DNA of 64,000 nt. It comes from Bradyrhizobium sp. LHD-71. GTDB taxonomy: Bacteria; Pseudomonadota; Alphaproteobacteria; Rhizobiales; Xanthobacteraceae. The stretch lies in NCBI RefSeq assembly GCF_031157255.1, contig NZ_JAVIFX010000008.1:1-64000 (forward strand), read 5' to 3'. Numbering within the stretch: position 1 is the stretch's first letter; the number at the start of each line of letters is the position of its first letter. Below, in pieces: positions 54,145 to 62,924 of this stretch. The translations under genes and the position numbers were made by a program. The notes beneath the pieces are model-generated. The model saw only the letters and a list, made by a program, of their open reading frames with translations. It was not told where the DNA came from and ran no database searches.

Positions 54145-54858
54145 TCAGGCCGCGCGACGGTCGAGCACGACGCCGAGTTCGGCGAGCAGGCGCGCGCGGG
54201 TCTCGGCCGCCGGTGCTTGTCCGATCTCGCGGTGCTCGAAGGCGATCACGCCGTCGCGCATGACGAGAATGCGATCGGCGAGCACGATGGCCTCGTCGAC
54301 GTCGTGCGTGACGAGGAGGACGCCGGGCTGGTGGCGTGCGACGAGCTCTTTGACGAGGGTATGCATGCGGATGCGGGTCAGCGCATCGAGCGCTGCGAAC
54401 GGCTCGTCGAGCAGCAGCAACTGCGGCTCCTGCACCAACGCGCGTGCCAAGGCCACCCGCTGAGCCTGGCCGCCGGAAAGATTGCGCGGCCAATCGTCGA
54501 GACGGTCCCCGAGCCCGACTTCCGTGAGCGCAGCCGCAGCGCGTTCACGTAGATCGCTCCCCTGCATGCCCAGCGAAACATTGCGCCACAAGGAATCCCA
54601 AGGCAGGAGCCGGTGCTCCTGGAAGACGACGGCGGGGCGTTTCGGCGCCTCGATCCGGCCTCCGTCGATCGCGTCCAGTCCGGCCAGCGCCCGGAGCAGC
54701 GTGGTTTTACCGCAGCCGCTCTCGCCGAGCAGAACCACGAACTCGCCGCGTTCGATGCGAAGGTTCAGCTGTTCGAGCACGACCTTCGTGCCGTAGGCGC
54801 GCCGCAGGTCCGTGACGACGACCGACGGCGTCCTGTCGCGAAGCGCGCCGTTCGTCAT
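54145..54858 (-). CDS. ABC transporter ATP-binding protein (SsuB-like)
   Basis: A 237-residue ATPase. Walker A LLGESGCGKTTLLRALAGLD, Q-loop VVFQEHRLLPWDS, ABC signature NLSGGQAQRVALARALVQEP, Walker B LLLLDEPFAALDALTRIRMH and the H-loop GVLLVTHDVDEA. The pattern matches SsuB/TauB. The start at 54856-54858 overlaps the permease stop by four bases, and the SBP gene follows 28 bases after its stop. Confidence 0.94.
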   Translation of the reverse strand: MTNGALRDRTPSVVVTDLRRAYGTKVVLEQLNLRIERGEFVVLLGESGCGKTTLLRALAGLDAIDGGRIEAPKRPAVVFQEHRLLPWDSLWRNVSLGMQGSDLRERAAAALTEVGLGDRLDDWPRNLSGGQAQRVALARALVQEPQLLLLDEPFAALDALTRIRMHTLVKELVARHQPGVLLVTHDVDEAIVLADRILVMRDGVIAFEHREIGQAPAAETRARLLAELGVVLDRRAA

Positions 54859-55712
54859 CGCGCGGTGCTCGCATAGTTGGGATGCCACGCCAGCAGCCGG
54901 CGTTCGAGGAGGCGCGCAATCGCGTCGGCGACGACGCCGATCAGGGCGTAGATGACGATCGTGAGCACCACCACGTCGGTGCGCAGGAATTCGCGGGCAT
55001 CCATGGCGAGAAAGCCGATGCCGGACTGGGCGCCGATCGTTTCGGCCACGACGAGCGCGAGCCAGGCGGTCGCCAGCGAGTAGCGTACGCCGGTCAGGAT
55101 CGATGGCAGGGCGCCGGGAAGAATGATGCGCCGGATGAGCTGGATACGGCTCAAGCCTTGCACGCGTCCAAGTTCGAGGAGTTTCGGATCGACCTGCCTT
55201 ATGCCGAGTGTCGTGTTGATGTAGATCGGGAACGTCACCCCAAGCGACACGAGAAAGATTTTCTCGCCTTCTCCGACGCCGAACCAGACAATGACGAGCG
55301 GTAGAAGCGCGAGGAACGGTATCGCGCGGATCATCTGTATGCTGCGGTCGATCAAGGCCTCTGCAAGGCGTGAGAAGCCGACCAGCACGCCGAGCGTGAA
55401 GGCAATCGATCCTCCGATCGCAAAGCCTGTGGCGGCACGCAGCAGGCTGACGCCGAGGTCAGTCAGCAACGTTCCGGACGTTGCCAGTCGATAGGCGGTT
55501 CGCACCACCTTGCTCGGCGCCGGAAGCACCTGAGGAGAGACCCAGCCGAATTGCGCCGAGGTCTCCCAAGCCACGATCAAGGCGATAGGAGCAAGCCAGG
55601 AGATCGCAAGCAGCCCGCGACGGCCCAGTGTGAAGGGTTGTCTTCGCGGCGCGAACTGTTCGCGTGGCGGGACGCTCGATGCCGAGGCGAGAATCTGTTC
55701 GAAAGTGCTCAC
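54855..55712 (-). CDS. ABC transporter permease (SsuC-like)
   Basis: A 285-residue permease with about six membrane segments. The EAA loop is LLELGRVQGLSRIQLIRRII with PGALPSILTGVRYSLATAWL. SsuC/TauC-like. It starts with GTG (55710-55712), overlapping the LLM stop as GTGA. Confidence 0.93.
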   Translation of the reverse strand: MSTFEQILASASSVPPREQFAPRRQPFTLGRRGLLAISWLAPIALIVAWETSAQFGWVSPQVLPAPSKVVRTAYRLATSGTLLTDLGVSLLRAATGFAIGGSIAFTLGVLVGFSRLAEALIDRSIQMIRAIPFLALLPLVIVWFGVGEGEKIFLVSLGVTFPIYINTTLGIRQVDPKLLELGRVQGLSRIQLIRRIILPGALPSILTGVRYSLATAWLALVVAETIGAQSGIGFLAMDAREFLRTDVVVLTIVIYALIGVVADAIARLLERRLLAWHPNYASTAR

Positions 55713-56839
55713 GTCACTCCTTCCTTTGGGATCGTCGTACGGTCATCGGTCTGCGTCCATCCGGACCCAGACCGATGCGCGGCGCCGTGCGCAACAGACC
55801 AACGTACGCGGGGGAAGATTTCGCGCGCAAAGGTCCGCATCTCATCGAGCAGCGGTTGGAACTGGAGCATGAACAGTTCGATGCCTGCAGCGTGGAATGC
55901 AGCTATTCGCTCGGCGACCTGATCGTAGTTGCCGACCAGGCCCGCTGCCGTGCCACCGTTACTGCCGACGCGCGGTGACTTGGCCATCGTCTGGAACATG
56001 ACGACTTTGGCATCGGTGTTGGAGCGCTGGACGGCGCGGATCTCTGCATCTCGTTCGGCGAGCGCAAAGAGATGCCGCAGATAGTCATGCGCCTCCTTCT
56101 CGGTCTGCCGGGCGATCACGAAGGCCGACAGTCCGAACTGCAGCCCGGCGCCGCGTCGCGGGCGTCGGCGCACATCGGCGATGAGGGACGTAACATCCGG
56201 CAACGGTTGACCGTTGATGAGCCAGACATCACCGTGGTCCGCGACCAGAGCGCGTGCGGGCTCGGATTCGCCACCCACATAGATCCGCGGCCGCTCTCGA
56301 TGCAGGCTCCGTGGGGTCAGCGTGTAATCGCAAATCTGGAAGTTCGGCCCTTCATGATTGACGGTCTCGCCGCGCAAAAGTCGTACGACGATCGAGATCC
56401 ATTCGCGGCCGTAGGCGTAACGATCGTCATGCTCCGGAAACGGCATGCCGGCCTTCGCAAATTCCTGCCGGTTCCAGGCATTAACGAGATTGAGTCCAAA
56501 TCGCCCCCTGCTGATGTTTTCGATCTGCAGCGCCATCTTGGCGAGCACGACGGGATGATAAAGAAGTGGTTTGACGGCGGCGATGATTTCGATGCGTTTT
56601 GTCAGCGCGGCCAACCCCGCAGAACCCGTCCAGGCCTCCAGCTGATCGGATTTCGGCAGATGCGGATTGACGGTGTGCTGCGCGACAAGCGTCGAGTCAA
56701 AGCCAAGCGCTTCCGCCTCAAGCACGATTTTCTTGTTGTGATCCCACGATGCATCGAACGGCTCAGTCGGATCCTGCAGGGCAGCGCGCGGACCATGAAC
56801 GGGTGCCCAGACGCCGAAGCGGATTTGCGAGCTGTTCAT
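55709..56839 (-). CDS. LLM-class monooxygenase, alkanesulfonate/SfnG-like
   Basis: A 376-residue luciferase-like enzyme. IRFGVWAPVHGPRAALQDPT then WDHNKKIVLEAEALGFDSTL and VAQHTVNPHLPKSDQLEAWT (flavin His), KRIEIIAAVKPLLYHPVVLA, FGLNLVNAWNRQEFAKAGMP and PRIYVGGESEPARALVADHG form the group shared with alkanesulfonate and dimethylsulfone monooxygenases. In operon with the SsuABC-like importer, so it probably cleaves the C-S bond of the imported compound and releases sulfite. It needs FMNH2, which the divergent flavin reductase gene can provide. Start at 56837-56839 (MNSSQIRF) chosen; in-frame start at 56887 also possible. Confidence 0.92.
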   Translation of the reverse strand: MNSSQIRFGVWAPVHGPRAALQDPTEPFDASWDHNKKIVLEAEALGFDSTLVAQHTVNPHLPKSDQLEAWTGSAGLAALTKRIEIIAAVKPLLYHPVVLAKMALQIENISRGRFGLNLVNAWNRQEFAKAGMPFPEHDDRYAYGREWISIVVRLLRGETVNHEGPNFQICDYTLTPRSLHRERPRIYVGGESEPARALVADHGDVWLINGQPLPDVTSLIADVRRRPRRGAGLQFGLSAFVIARQTEKEAHDYLRHLFALAERDAEIRAVQRSNTDAKVVMFQTMAKSPRVGSNGGTAAGLVGNYDQVAERIAAFHAAGIELFMLQFQPLLDEMRTFAREIFPRVRWSVAHGAAHRSGSGWTQTDDRTTIPKEGVT

Positions 56840-57290
56840 CGTGATCGTCGGGTTTGTTTGATTGGCGTGCTGCAACGGTTCTTTCAAGGCGCGCTCCGAA
56901 AGTCCAACGAATTGAGTCGCGCGATTGAAGTTTGAAACGAGTGCACTGAACAGCGCAGGACGCTGGCATGAACGTCATCCGCGAAAACGCAAACGCAAAA
57001 TGTTCTTCCGGAAAAATCACCGCAGATGCCGACCATTGTCGCGCTTCTCGCAAAGCGCGATGCGTTTGCGGGCCGATAAATGCCGCCGATGCCTGACCAA
57101 TTTCTTCCTATCGGAAGAACAAGAATCTTCGTGCGACGGCTTGCCGTAGAACGAAAGTCGGCTCCAGCCTGTCTTGAAGGATGATGTTCGTCTTATTTTC
57201 TCGCCGGACTTGGCGTTTGTAGATCGTGGTCGCAGATTGATGCAGACCGGCGATGCGCGCGCTATGGCGCCGGCCAGAGAGGAGGCTGCC
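56840..57290. promoter_or_regulatory. Divergent regulatory region with TTCTTCC/GGAAGAA dyads
   Basis: The 450-bp region between the LLM (minus) and flavin reductase (plus) genes holds three palindromes: TTCTTCCGGAA at 57003-57013, TCGCGCTT-N6-AAGCGCGA at 57039-57060, and TTCTTCC-TATC-GGAAGAA at 57102-57119. The first and third share arms and probably bind the same regulator. No gene seen here. Confidence 0.5.
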
Positions 57291-57875
57291 ATGATCCATC
57301 CGGCCCTCGTCGCGGATCCCTCGCCCACGGCGTCGGTCGCCGAGTTCAAGCAGGCCATGCAGCAGCTTGCCGGCGGTGTTGCCATCATCACCGCTGGCAG
57401 AGACGACGTCGTCACCGGCATGACCGTCTCTTCGCTGGTCTCGCTATCGTTCGATCCGCCTACCGTCATGGTGAGCGTCAACCGGAGTGCTTCGTCATGG
57501 CCGTTGATCCAGAACGAGCGTGTCTTCGGCGCCAGCATTCTTCGTTCGGATCATGTAGCCCTCGCCGAGCGTTTCAGCGGTGGTCGCGGTCTAAGCGCTC
57601 CGCGCCGATTTGATCGCAAGGCGTGGACAGTTCTGTCGACCGGAGCGCCGATCCTGCGAGATGCCCTGGCGGCGTTTGACTGCGAGGTGGAGCGTGTCGT
57701 CGATCATCGCTCTTACTCCATCGTCATCGCACAGGTCGTCGAGGTGCGCATGTCGGCCGGAGGCGGCGTGTTGACTTACTGGAACGGCAACTATTCCGGG
57801 CTCGAAGGCGAGGAGGACATCAGGTTATGGGCTGAGGTCGGTTGCCCGAGCTCGCGCGGCTTGTGGGAAATCTGA
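57291..57875 (+). CDS. Flavin reductase
   Basis: A 194-residue flavin-reductase-like (HpaC/SsuE-type FMN-binding) protein. Sequence runs AEFKQAMQQLAGGVAIITAG, VTGMTVSSLVSLSFDPPTVM and RFSGGRGLSAPRRFDRKAWT, then GVLTYWNGNYSGLEGEE. It reduces FMN for the luciferase-like monooxygenases of this region. GGAGG stands five bases before the ATG at 57291, which decides the start. It leads the plus-strand unit and is divergent from the LLM-importer unit. Confidence 0.93.
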   Translation: MIHPALVADPSPTASVAEFKQAMQQLAGGVAIITAGRDDVVTGMTVSSLVSLSFDPPTVMVSVNRSASSWPLIQNERVFGASILRSDHVALAERFSGGRGLSAPRRFDRKAWTVLSTGAPILRDALAAFDCEVERVVDHRSYSIVIAQVVEVRMSAGGGVLTYWNGNYSGLEGEEDIRLWAEVGCPSSRGLWEI

Positions 57876-57887
57876 AAGAAGGGGCGG

Positions 57888-58838
57888 ATGAACAGCAGAT
57901 CGCTACTGTGGCAGTCGGCCGGCGAGGCATCAGACAATGCCGCCGCCCGCTGGCAGTTAAGCAAGGTCGTAACCGCTCTCCGGGAATCCCGGGACGTCAC
58001 GCATAACCTGCGCCGGGATTTGCCGACACGCCGGGCACCGTCGCGGCCGGCCGTGGACGAGCTGCTGAAGGGGGTGATTGCGGCGCTGTTTCCGCGACAC
58101 CACGGCCAGGCCGACTTGGATGACGAGAGCATCGACTACTTCGTCGGCAACGCTTTGAACGGCGCATTGAACCTGCTGTTCGAGGAAGTTCGCCGGGAAG
58201 CGCTGTTCGCTTCCGACGAAGAGGACGATGGGCGACACGACGTTCGGTCCGCCGAGATCGTCCGCACCTTCGCGACGAGCTTGCCTGAGATCAGGGGACT
58301 GCTCGTTGAAGATCTGCGGGCCGCCTACGTGGGCGACCCGGCAGCTTCCAGCTTTCCGGAAATCCTAATCGGATACCCCGGCATGCTGGCGATCATCCAT
58401 CACAGGCTGGCGCATGTGCTTTACAGAGCCGGTGCGACCATTGTCGCCCGGCTCATGTCGGAGATCGCACATTCACGCACCGGTATCGACATCCATCCGG
58501 GAGCGAGCATCGGCGCCAGCTTCTTCATCGATCACGGCACCGGCGTCGTGATCGGAGAAACCTCGATGATCGGCGCACGGGTGCGCATCTATCAGGCCGT
58601 AACCCTCGGTGCTCGGAACTTTCCGACCGATGAGAACGGTGCGGCCGTCAGGGGCAATGCGCGCCACCCCATCCTCGAGGACGATGTGACGGTGTACGCG
58701 GGCGCGACAATTCTTGGTCGCGTCGTCATTGGGCGAAACTCCATCATCGGCGGCAATGTCTGGCTGACCCAGGACGTGGCGCCCGGCAGTTTTGTCACTC
58801 AAGCCACAGCGCGCAGTCGCAAGTCGACCGAACCTTGA
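57888..58838 (+). CDS. Serine O-acetyltransferase (EpsC type)
   Basis: A 316-residue enzyme with a helical N-terminal domain and a left-handed beta-helix: HSRTGIDIHPGASIGASFFI, DHGTGVVIGETSMIGARVRI and YQAVTLGARNFPTDENGAAV with NARHPILEDDVTVYAGATIL. These are the hexapeptide repeats and catalytic His of CysE. It has the longer N-terminus of the EpsC type. It makes O-acetylserine, which captures sulfide into cysteine. It sits 12 bases after the flavin reductase, linking C-S cleavage to cysteine synthesis. Confidence 0.9.
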   Translation: MNSRSLLWQSAGEASDNAAARWQLSKVVTALRESRDVTHNLRRDLPTRRAPSRPAVDELLKGVIAALFPRHHGQADLDDESIDYFVGNALNGALNLLFEEVRREALFASDEEDDGRHDVRSAEIVRTFATSLPEIRGLLVEDLRAAYVGDPAASSFPEILIGYPGMLAIIHHRLAHVLYRAGATIVARLMSEIAHSRTGIDIHPGASIGASFFIDHGTGVVIGETSMIGARVRIYQAVTLGARNFPTDENGAAVRGNARHPILEDDVTVYAGATILGRVVIGRNSIIGGNVWLTQDVAPGSFVTQATARSRKSTEP

Positions 58839-58916
58839 AGCAGATCGTATTGTCTTCGCGCCAAAGAGCGAAAGTTTCTAAGCCGCGTGCGGTCGCAGAG
58901 ATAGTTTGCTGCGACT

Positions 58917-58933
58917 TTCCGCAAAATGCGGAA
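58917..58933. promoter_or_regulatory. TTCCGC-N5-GCGGAA inverted repeat
   Basis: TTCCGC at 58917-58922 and GCGGAA at 58928-58933 enclose AAAAT, 71 bases before the next ATG and 79 bases after the acetyltransferase stop. It is similar in arms (TTCC..GGAA) to the dyads at 57003 and 57102, so it could be bound by the same sulfur-responsive regulator. Confidence 0.4.
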
Positions 58934-59004
58934 TGGATCAAGGTGCGCTTCTTTGAATAAATCGGCCTTCGATTGCGAACGCATTTACCGGAAGGCCGAA
59001 CGCG

Positions 59005-59991
59005 ATGTCGGGACATCTGAAGTTCTCAAGGCGCTCGATGACAGCGGCATTGCTCGCGTTGGCAGCGAGCGCTCATGGCGGCCTGGCCCAGGCCCAGGAG
59101 CGCAAGCCGATCGAAACGGTTCGAATAGGCTATCAGAAATCGTCGACGCTGACGGCGATTCTGAAGACCAACGGCGAACTGGAAAAGGCATTGGTGCCGC
59201 TCGGCGTGCGCGTGACGTGGCACGAATTTGCCAACGGACTGCCGCTTCTTGAGTCGCTCAACGTCGGGAATCTCGACATCAGCGCGGATGTTGCCGACAC
59301 CGTTCCGATTTTTGCTCAAGCCGCCGGTGCAAAGCTGGCCTTCATTGCCGAAGAGGCGGCGTCGCCCGCGGCACAGGCGATTCTGGTGGCTGCGAGCTCG
59401 CCCGTGAAGTCGCTCGCGGAGCTGAAGGGCAAGCGCGTGGCGGTCGCCAAGGGCGCCGGCAGTCACTATCTCTTGCTTGCAGCGCTGAAGAAGTCAGGCC
59501 TCAGCTTCAAGGACATTTCGCCGGCCTATCTCGCTCCTGCAGACGGCCGGGCTGCGTTCGTCAACAACAGCGTCGATGCCTGGGTAGCGTGGGATCCCTT
59601 CCTCACGAGCACACAGCAGCAGACCGGTGCACGCGTGCTGGCCGACGGCAGCAACGGCCTTGCGAGCTACAAGCGCTATTACCTGGCGTCAGAGGCCTTC
59701 GTCGAACGGCGCAGCGACGTGCTGAATGTCATCTTCGACAAGTTGCAGGAGACGGGGCGCTGGGTGAAAGCGCAGCCGAAGGAGGCGGCCGCGTTGCTGG
59801 CCGAGCTGTGGAGCATCGATGCTGCGACGGTCGAGGAGGCGAACAGCCACCGCAGCTACGCGGTGGACGCGGTCACCCGGGACAAGCTGTCCGAACAACA
59901 GAGCATCGCTGACGCTTTCTTCGCGGAAAAGCTGATCCCCGTCCGCGTCGATACCGCGAGCGTCAAGATCTGGGCTGTTCCCGCGCCGTGA
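59005..59991 (+). CDS. Aliphatic sulfonate-type substrate-binding protein
   Basis: A 328-residue periplasmic protein. Signal peptide (TAALLALAASAHGGLAQAQ). Mature: ETVRIGYQKSSTLTAILKTN, LNVGNLDISADVADTVPIFA, AELKGKRVAVAKGAGSHYLL and VNNSVDAWVAWDPFLTSTQQ. These match SsuA-type receptors for alkanesulfonates. First gene of a second importer. Another binding protein follows 47 bases later, so one permease-ATPase pair may serve two receptors. Confidence 0.93.
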   Translation: MSGHLKFSRRSMTAALLALAASAHGGLAQAQERKPIETVRIGYQKSSTLTAILKTNGELEKALVPLGVRVTWHEFANGLPLLESLNVGNLDISADVADTVPIFAQAAGAKLAFIAEEAASPAAQAILVAASSPVKSLAELKGKRVAVAKGAGSHYLLLAALKKSGLSFKDISPAYLAPADGRAAFVNNSVDAWVAWDPFLTSTQQQTGARVLADGSNGLASYKRYYLASEAFVERRSDVLNVIFDKLQETGRWVKAQPKEAAALLAELWSIDAATVEEANSHRSYAVDAVTRDKLSEQQSIADAFFAEKLIPVRVDTASVKIWAVPAP

Positions 59992-60038
59992 GTCAGGGCG
60001 CGGGCGGCGAGGCGTTGATGAACATCGGAGACACGTGA

Positions 60039-61049
60039 ATGACGATCGTAAAGCACGGAATGGCCCGCCTTGCGGCGACGGCGCTTGCACTGCTTCTGGG
60101 CCTTGGTGCGGCCCAGGCCGAAGGCAGGTTGCGGATCGTCGAGCAGTTCGGCACGGTCTACCTGCCGCTGCACGTTTTGCGGGACCAGAAGCTGATCGAG
60201 AAGCACGGCAAACTCGCCGGCGTCGATATCAAAGTCGAATGGGCGAAGCTGAGCGGCGGCGCCGCCGTGAACGATGCCTTGCTGGCCGGCGCCATCGACA
60301 TCGGCGCCGCAGGCGCCGGCCCGGTTCTGGTGCTCTGGGACCGCACCAGGGGCTCGGCGGACGTGAAGGTGGTTGCGGCGCTTGGCGAGCAGCCCAACTA
60401 CCTCATCACCAACAATCCGAACGTCAAGACGCTGAAGGATTTCACCAAGGCGGACAAGATCGCCTTGCCCGCCGCGGTGGTCTCGCAGCAGGCGCGGCTG
60501 CTGCTGATGGCCGCGGAAAAGGAATTCGGTGTGGGCAAGCATGCGGCCCTCGACGACATCACCGTCAACCTGCCGCATCCAGACGCGACGGCGGCGTTGC
60601 TTGCCGGTTCGGCGACGATCTCCGCGCACTTCTCTAATCCGCCGTTCCAGGAGCAAGCGCTGCAGAACAAATCGGTCCACAAGGTGCTGAGCTCCTATGA
60701 CATCGTCGGCCAGCGGATCACGCCGACGCTGATCTACGCGACCTCGAAGTTCCGGAACGAAAATCCTAAGACCTACAAGGCCTTTGTCGAGGCGTTCAAT
60801 GAAGCGGCGCGCTGGATCGAGGCCAACAAGGAGCAGGCTGCGGAAACCTACATCCGGGTCGAGAATTCGAAACTCGACAAGAATTTCATTCGCTCGATCA
60901 TCGATAATCCGGAAGTCAGCTTCACCACGGTGCCGAAAGGAACGTTCAAGTACGCCGAGTTCCTGGCGAAGATCGGTGCCATCAAGAACAAGCCTGCGAG
61001 CTGGAAGGACTATACGTTTGAAGAGCTGCATGGATCGCCGGGCAGCTGA
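60039..61049 (+). CDS. NitT/TauT-type substrate-binding protein
   Basis: A 336-residue periplasmic protein. Signal peptide ARLAATALALLLGLGAAQAE. Mature: RIVEQFGTVYLPLHVLRDQK, LLAGAIDIGAAGAGPVLVLW, LPAAVVSQQARLLLMAAEKE and ATAALLAGSATISAHFSNPP. Different in its N-lobe from the SsuA-like one before it, so it probably binds another ligand. Its last ~20 bases overlap the reading of the ATPase gene. Confidence 0.9.
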   Translation: MTIVKHGMARLAATALALLLGLGAAQAEGRLRIVEQFGTVYLPLHVLRDQKLIEKHGKLAGVDIKVEWAKLSGGAAVNDALLAGAIDIGAAGAGPVLVLWDRTRGSADVKVVAALGEQPNYLITNNPNVKTLKDFTKADKIALPAAVVSQQARLLLMAAEKEFGVGKHAALDDITVNLPHPDATAALLAGSATISAHFSNPPFQEQALQNKSVHKVLSSYDIVGQRITPTLIYATSKFRNENPKTYKAFVEAFNEAARWIEANKEQAAETYIRVENSKLDKNFIRSIIDNPEVSFTTVPKGTFKYAEFLAKIGAIKNKPASWKDYTFEELHGSPGS

Positions 61050-61851
61050 CGTGGCGGCGCGATCGAGCGGCGGTCGCACCGGTCTGGTGCTCGAGGCGGC
61101 GGAGCTGTCGCTGGTCTACGAGCGCGAGGGGCAGCCGGTCAGGGCCGTCGAGGAGGTCGACTTCAAACTGGAGGCCGGCGAGCGGCTGGTGCTGTTGGGG
61201 CCCTCGGGCTGCGGCAAATCGTCGATCTTGAAAGCGGTGGCCGGGTTCCTGCAGCCCGCCTCGGGGCACATCTTGATTCGCGGCCAGCCGGTCACTGGAC
61301 CTGGACCGGATCGCATCGTCGTGTTTCAGGAGTTCGATCAACTGTTGCCGTGGAAGACGGCGCGCCAGAACGTCGCCTTTCCGCTGCTGGTCGCCAAGCG
61401 AATCGGGCGCCAGGAGGCTTATCGGTATGCGGACGACGCGCTGCGCAAGGTCGGTCTGTCCCATGTGCTGGACGCCTTTCCGCACACGCTTTCGGGCGGA
61501 ATGAAGCAGCGCGTCGCCATCGCGCGCGCACTGGTTACACAGGCCGAGATTCTGTTGATGGACGAGCCGTTTGCAGCCCTCGATGCCCTTACGCGCAACC
61601 GGCTGCAAACGGATCTTCTCGCGCTCGCCGAGGAGCTGAAGTTCACGCTCGTGTTTGTGACGCACTCGGTCGAGGAAGCGGTGCTGATCGGCACGCGCAT
61701 CCAGGTCCTCGGCGGCAGGCCAGGCCGCACGGTGGCGACCATCTCGGTCGACGCGCCGCAGCTCAAGGATCGAACGACCTTCGAGTTCCAGGATATCGTT
61801 CGCCACATCCACGGCTACCTGCAGTCTGAAGGGACGGAGAAAGCTGCGTGA
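61030..61851 (+). CDS. ABC transporter ATP-binding protein
   Basis: A 273-residue ATPase. Walker A VLLGPSGCGKSSILKAVAGF, Q-loop VVFQEFDQLLPWKTARQNVA, signature HTLSGGMKQRVAIARALVTQ, Walker B EILLMDEPFAALDALTRNRL, H-loop FVTHSVEEAVLIGTRIQV. TauB/SsuB type. The ATG at 61030 overlaps the SBP gene by 20 bases. A GTG at 61051, in frame and directly after the SBP stop, is the alternative start. It ends in a GTGA overlap with the permease. Confidence 0.92.
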   Translation: MDRRAADVAARSSGGRTGLVLEAAELSLVYEREGQPVRAVEEVDFKLEAGERLVLLGPSGCGKSSILKAVAGFLQPASGHILIRGQPVTGPGPDRIVVFQEFDQLLPWKTARQNVAFPLLVAKRIGRQEAYRYADDALRKVGLSHVLDAFPHTLSGGMKQRVAIARALVTQAEILLMDEPFAALDALTRNRLQTDLLALAEELKFTLVFVTHSVEEAVLIGTRIQVLGGRPGRTVATISVDAPQLKDRTTFEFQDIVRHIHGYLQSEGTEKAA

Positions 61852-62708
61852 GCGAACAGGTGCGGTCGTTGGAGAGAGTGCGGGACGTGCAGCCGCGAAT
61901 CGTGCGCGAGGCAAAACGTAATGGCTGGCTCCGAAGTGCGACATCGTCGGTTTTCGTTCGCCGGTTGCTGGTTCTGGTCTGTTTGGCGGCAATCTGGCAG
62001 TTTTCGGCTGCGCTGGCGCACAATCCGATCCTTTTTCCGAGCTTTACCGAGACGGTGAGTGCGCTCGCGGAGGCGGTCTGGAGCGAGAACCTGCTGCAGT
62101 ATGCGTTTGCATCGGTCTTGGTGCTGTTGAAAGGCTATCTGCTGGGCATAGGGCTGGCACTGATCCTGGTGTCGTTCGCCACACTGAACAATTTTCTGCG
62201 CGAAGCCTTGCTGACGCTGACGGCCATGTTTAACCCACTGCCTGCGATCGCATTGCTTCCGCTGGCGATGCTATGGTTCGGCCTCGGTGAAAAGAGCTTG
62301 ATCTTCGTGCTCCTTCATTCCGTAACCTGGCCGTTTTCGCTTGCGACTCTGACCGGCTTTCAAAGTGTGCCGGAAACGCAGAGACTTGTCGGCCGCAACT
62401 ACGGCCTGCGCGGGGTGCGATACATCGCCCTCATTCTCGTTCCCTCGGCGCTGCCTTCCATCATCTCGGGTTTGAAGATCGGCTGGGCGTTCGCATGGCG
62501 AACGCTGATTGCGGCCGAGCTGGTGTTCGGCGTGAGCTCGAGCTCGGGCGGATTGGGCTGGTTCATCTTCCGAAATCGAAACGAGCTCTTCACCGACAAG
62601 GTGTTTGCCGGGCTCATCACCGTCATCGCGATCGGCCTTGTCGTGGAGTTCGGTATCTTCCGTGCGCTGGAGTCGTCCACGGTTCATCGCTGGGGTCAGC
62701 AGCGATAG
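61848..62708 (+). CDS. ABC transporter permease
   Basis: A 286-residue permease with GTG start (61848-61850) overlapping the ATPase stop. Six or so membrane segments. The EAA-like loop is RLVGRNYGLRGVRYIALILV with PSALPSIISGLKIGWAFAWR. SsuC/TauC type. Last gene of the second importer. The importer has two receptors and one permease-ATPase. Confidence 0.92.
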   Translation: MSEQVRSLERVRDVQPRIVREAKRNGWLRSATSSVFVRRLLVLVCLAAIWQFSAALAHNPILFPSFTETVSALAEAVWSENLLQYAFASVLVLLKGYLLGIGLALILVSFATLNNFLREALLTLTAMFNPLPAIALLPLAMLWFGLGEKSLIFVLLHSVTWPFSLATLTGFQSVPETQRLVGRNYGLRGVRYIALILVPSALPSIISGLKIGWAFAWRTLIAAELVFGVSSSSGGLGWFIFRNRNELFTDKVFAGLITVIAIGLVVEFGIFRALESSTVHRWGQQR

Positions 62709-62874
62709 ATACCAGTGCGTGACGGGACGAAAAATTTACGCGTCACCGTTCGCGATGATCAGGGTTCCCGCCGACGTCGCTAAACGTTCCGAGTTTCAGC
62801 CTCGAGACAAAATATCCTTTTCCAGCCCGCACAATCTTTGGAAAAGCCTCATTCGGAAACCCCTGTTTCTTTCG

Positions 62875-62895
62875 AGAATGATTTTCTATCATTCT
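62875..62895. promoter_or_regulatory. Palindrome upstream of Lrp gene, candidate autoregulatory operator
   Basis: AGAATGAT-TTTCT-ATCATTCT is a perfect 8-bp inverted repeat with a 5-base A/T-rich centre, 30 bases before the Lrp start. Its AT-rich dyad structure fits an Lrp/AsnC operator for self-regulation and for the upstream-ending importer genes or the SDR downstream. Confidence 0.6.
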
Positions 62896-62924
62896 TATAG
62901 ACAATTCGTATGGCGGAGCTTCCG

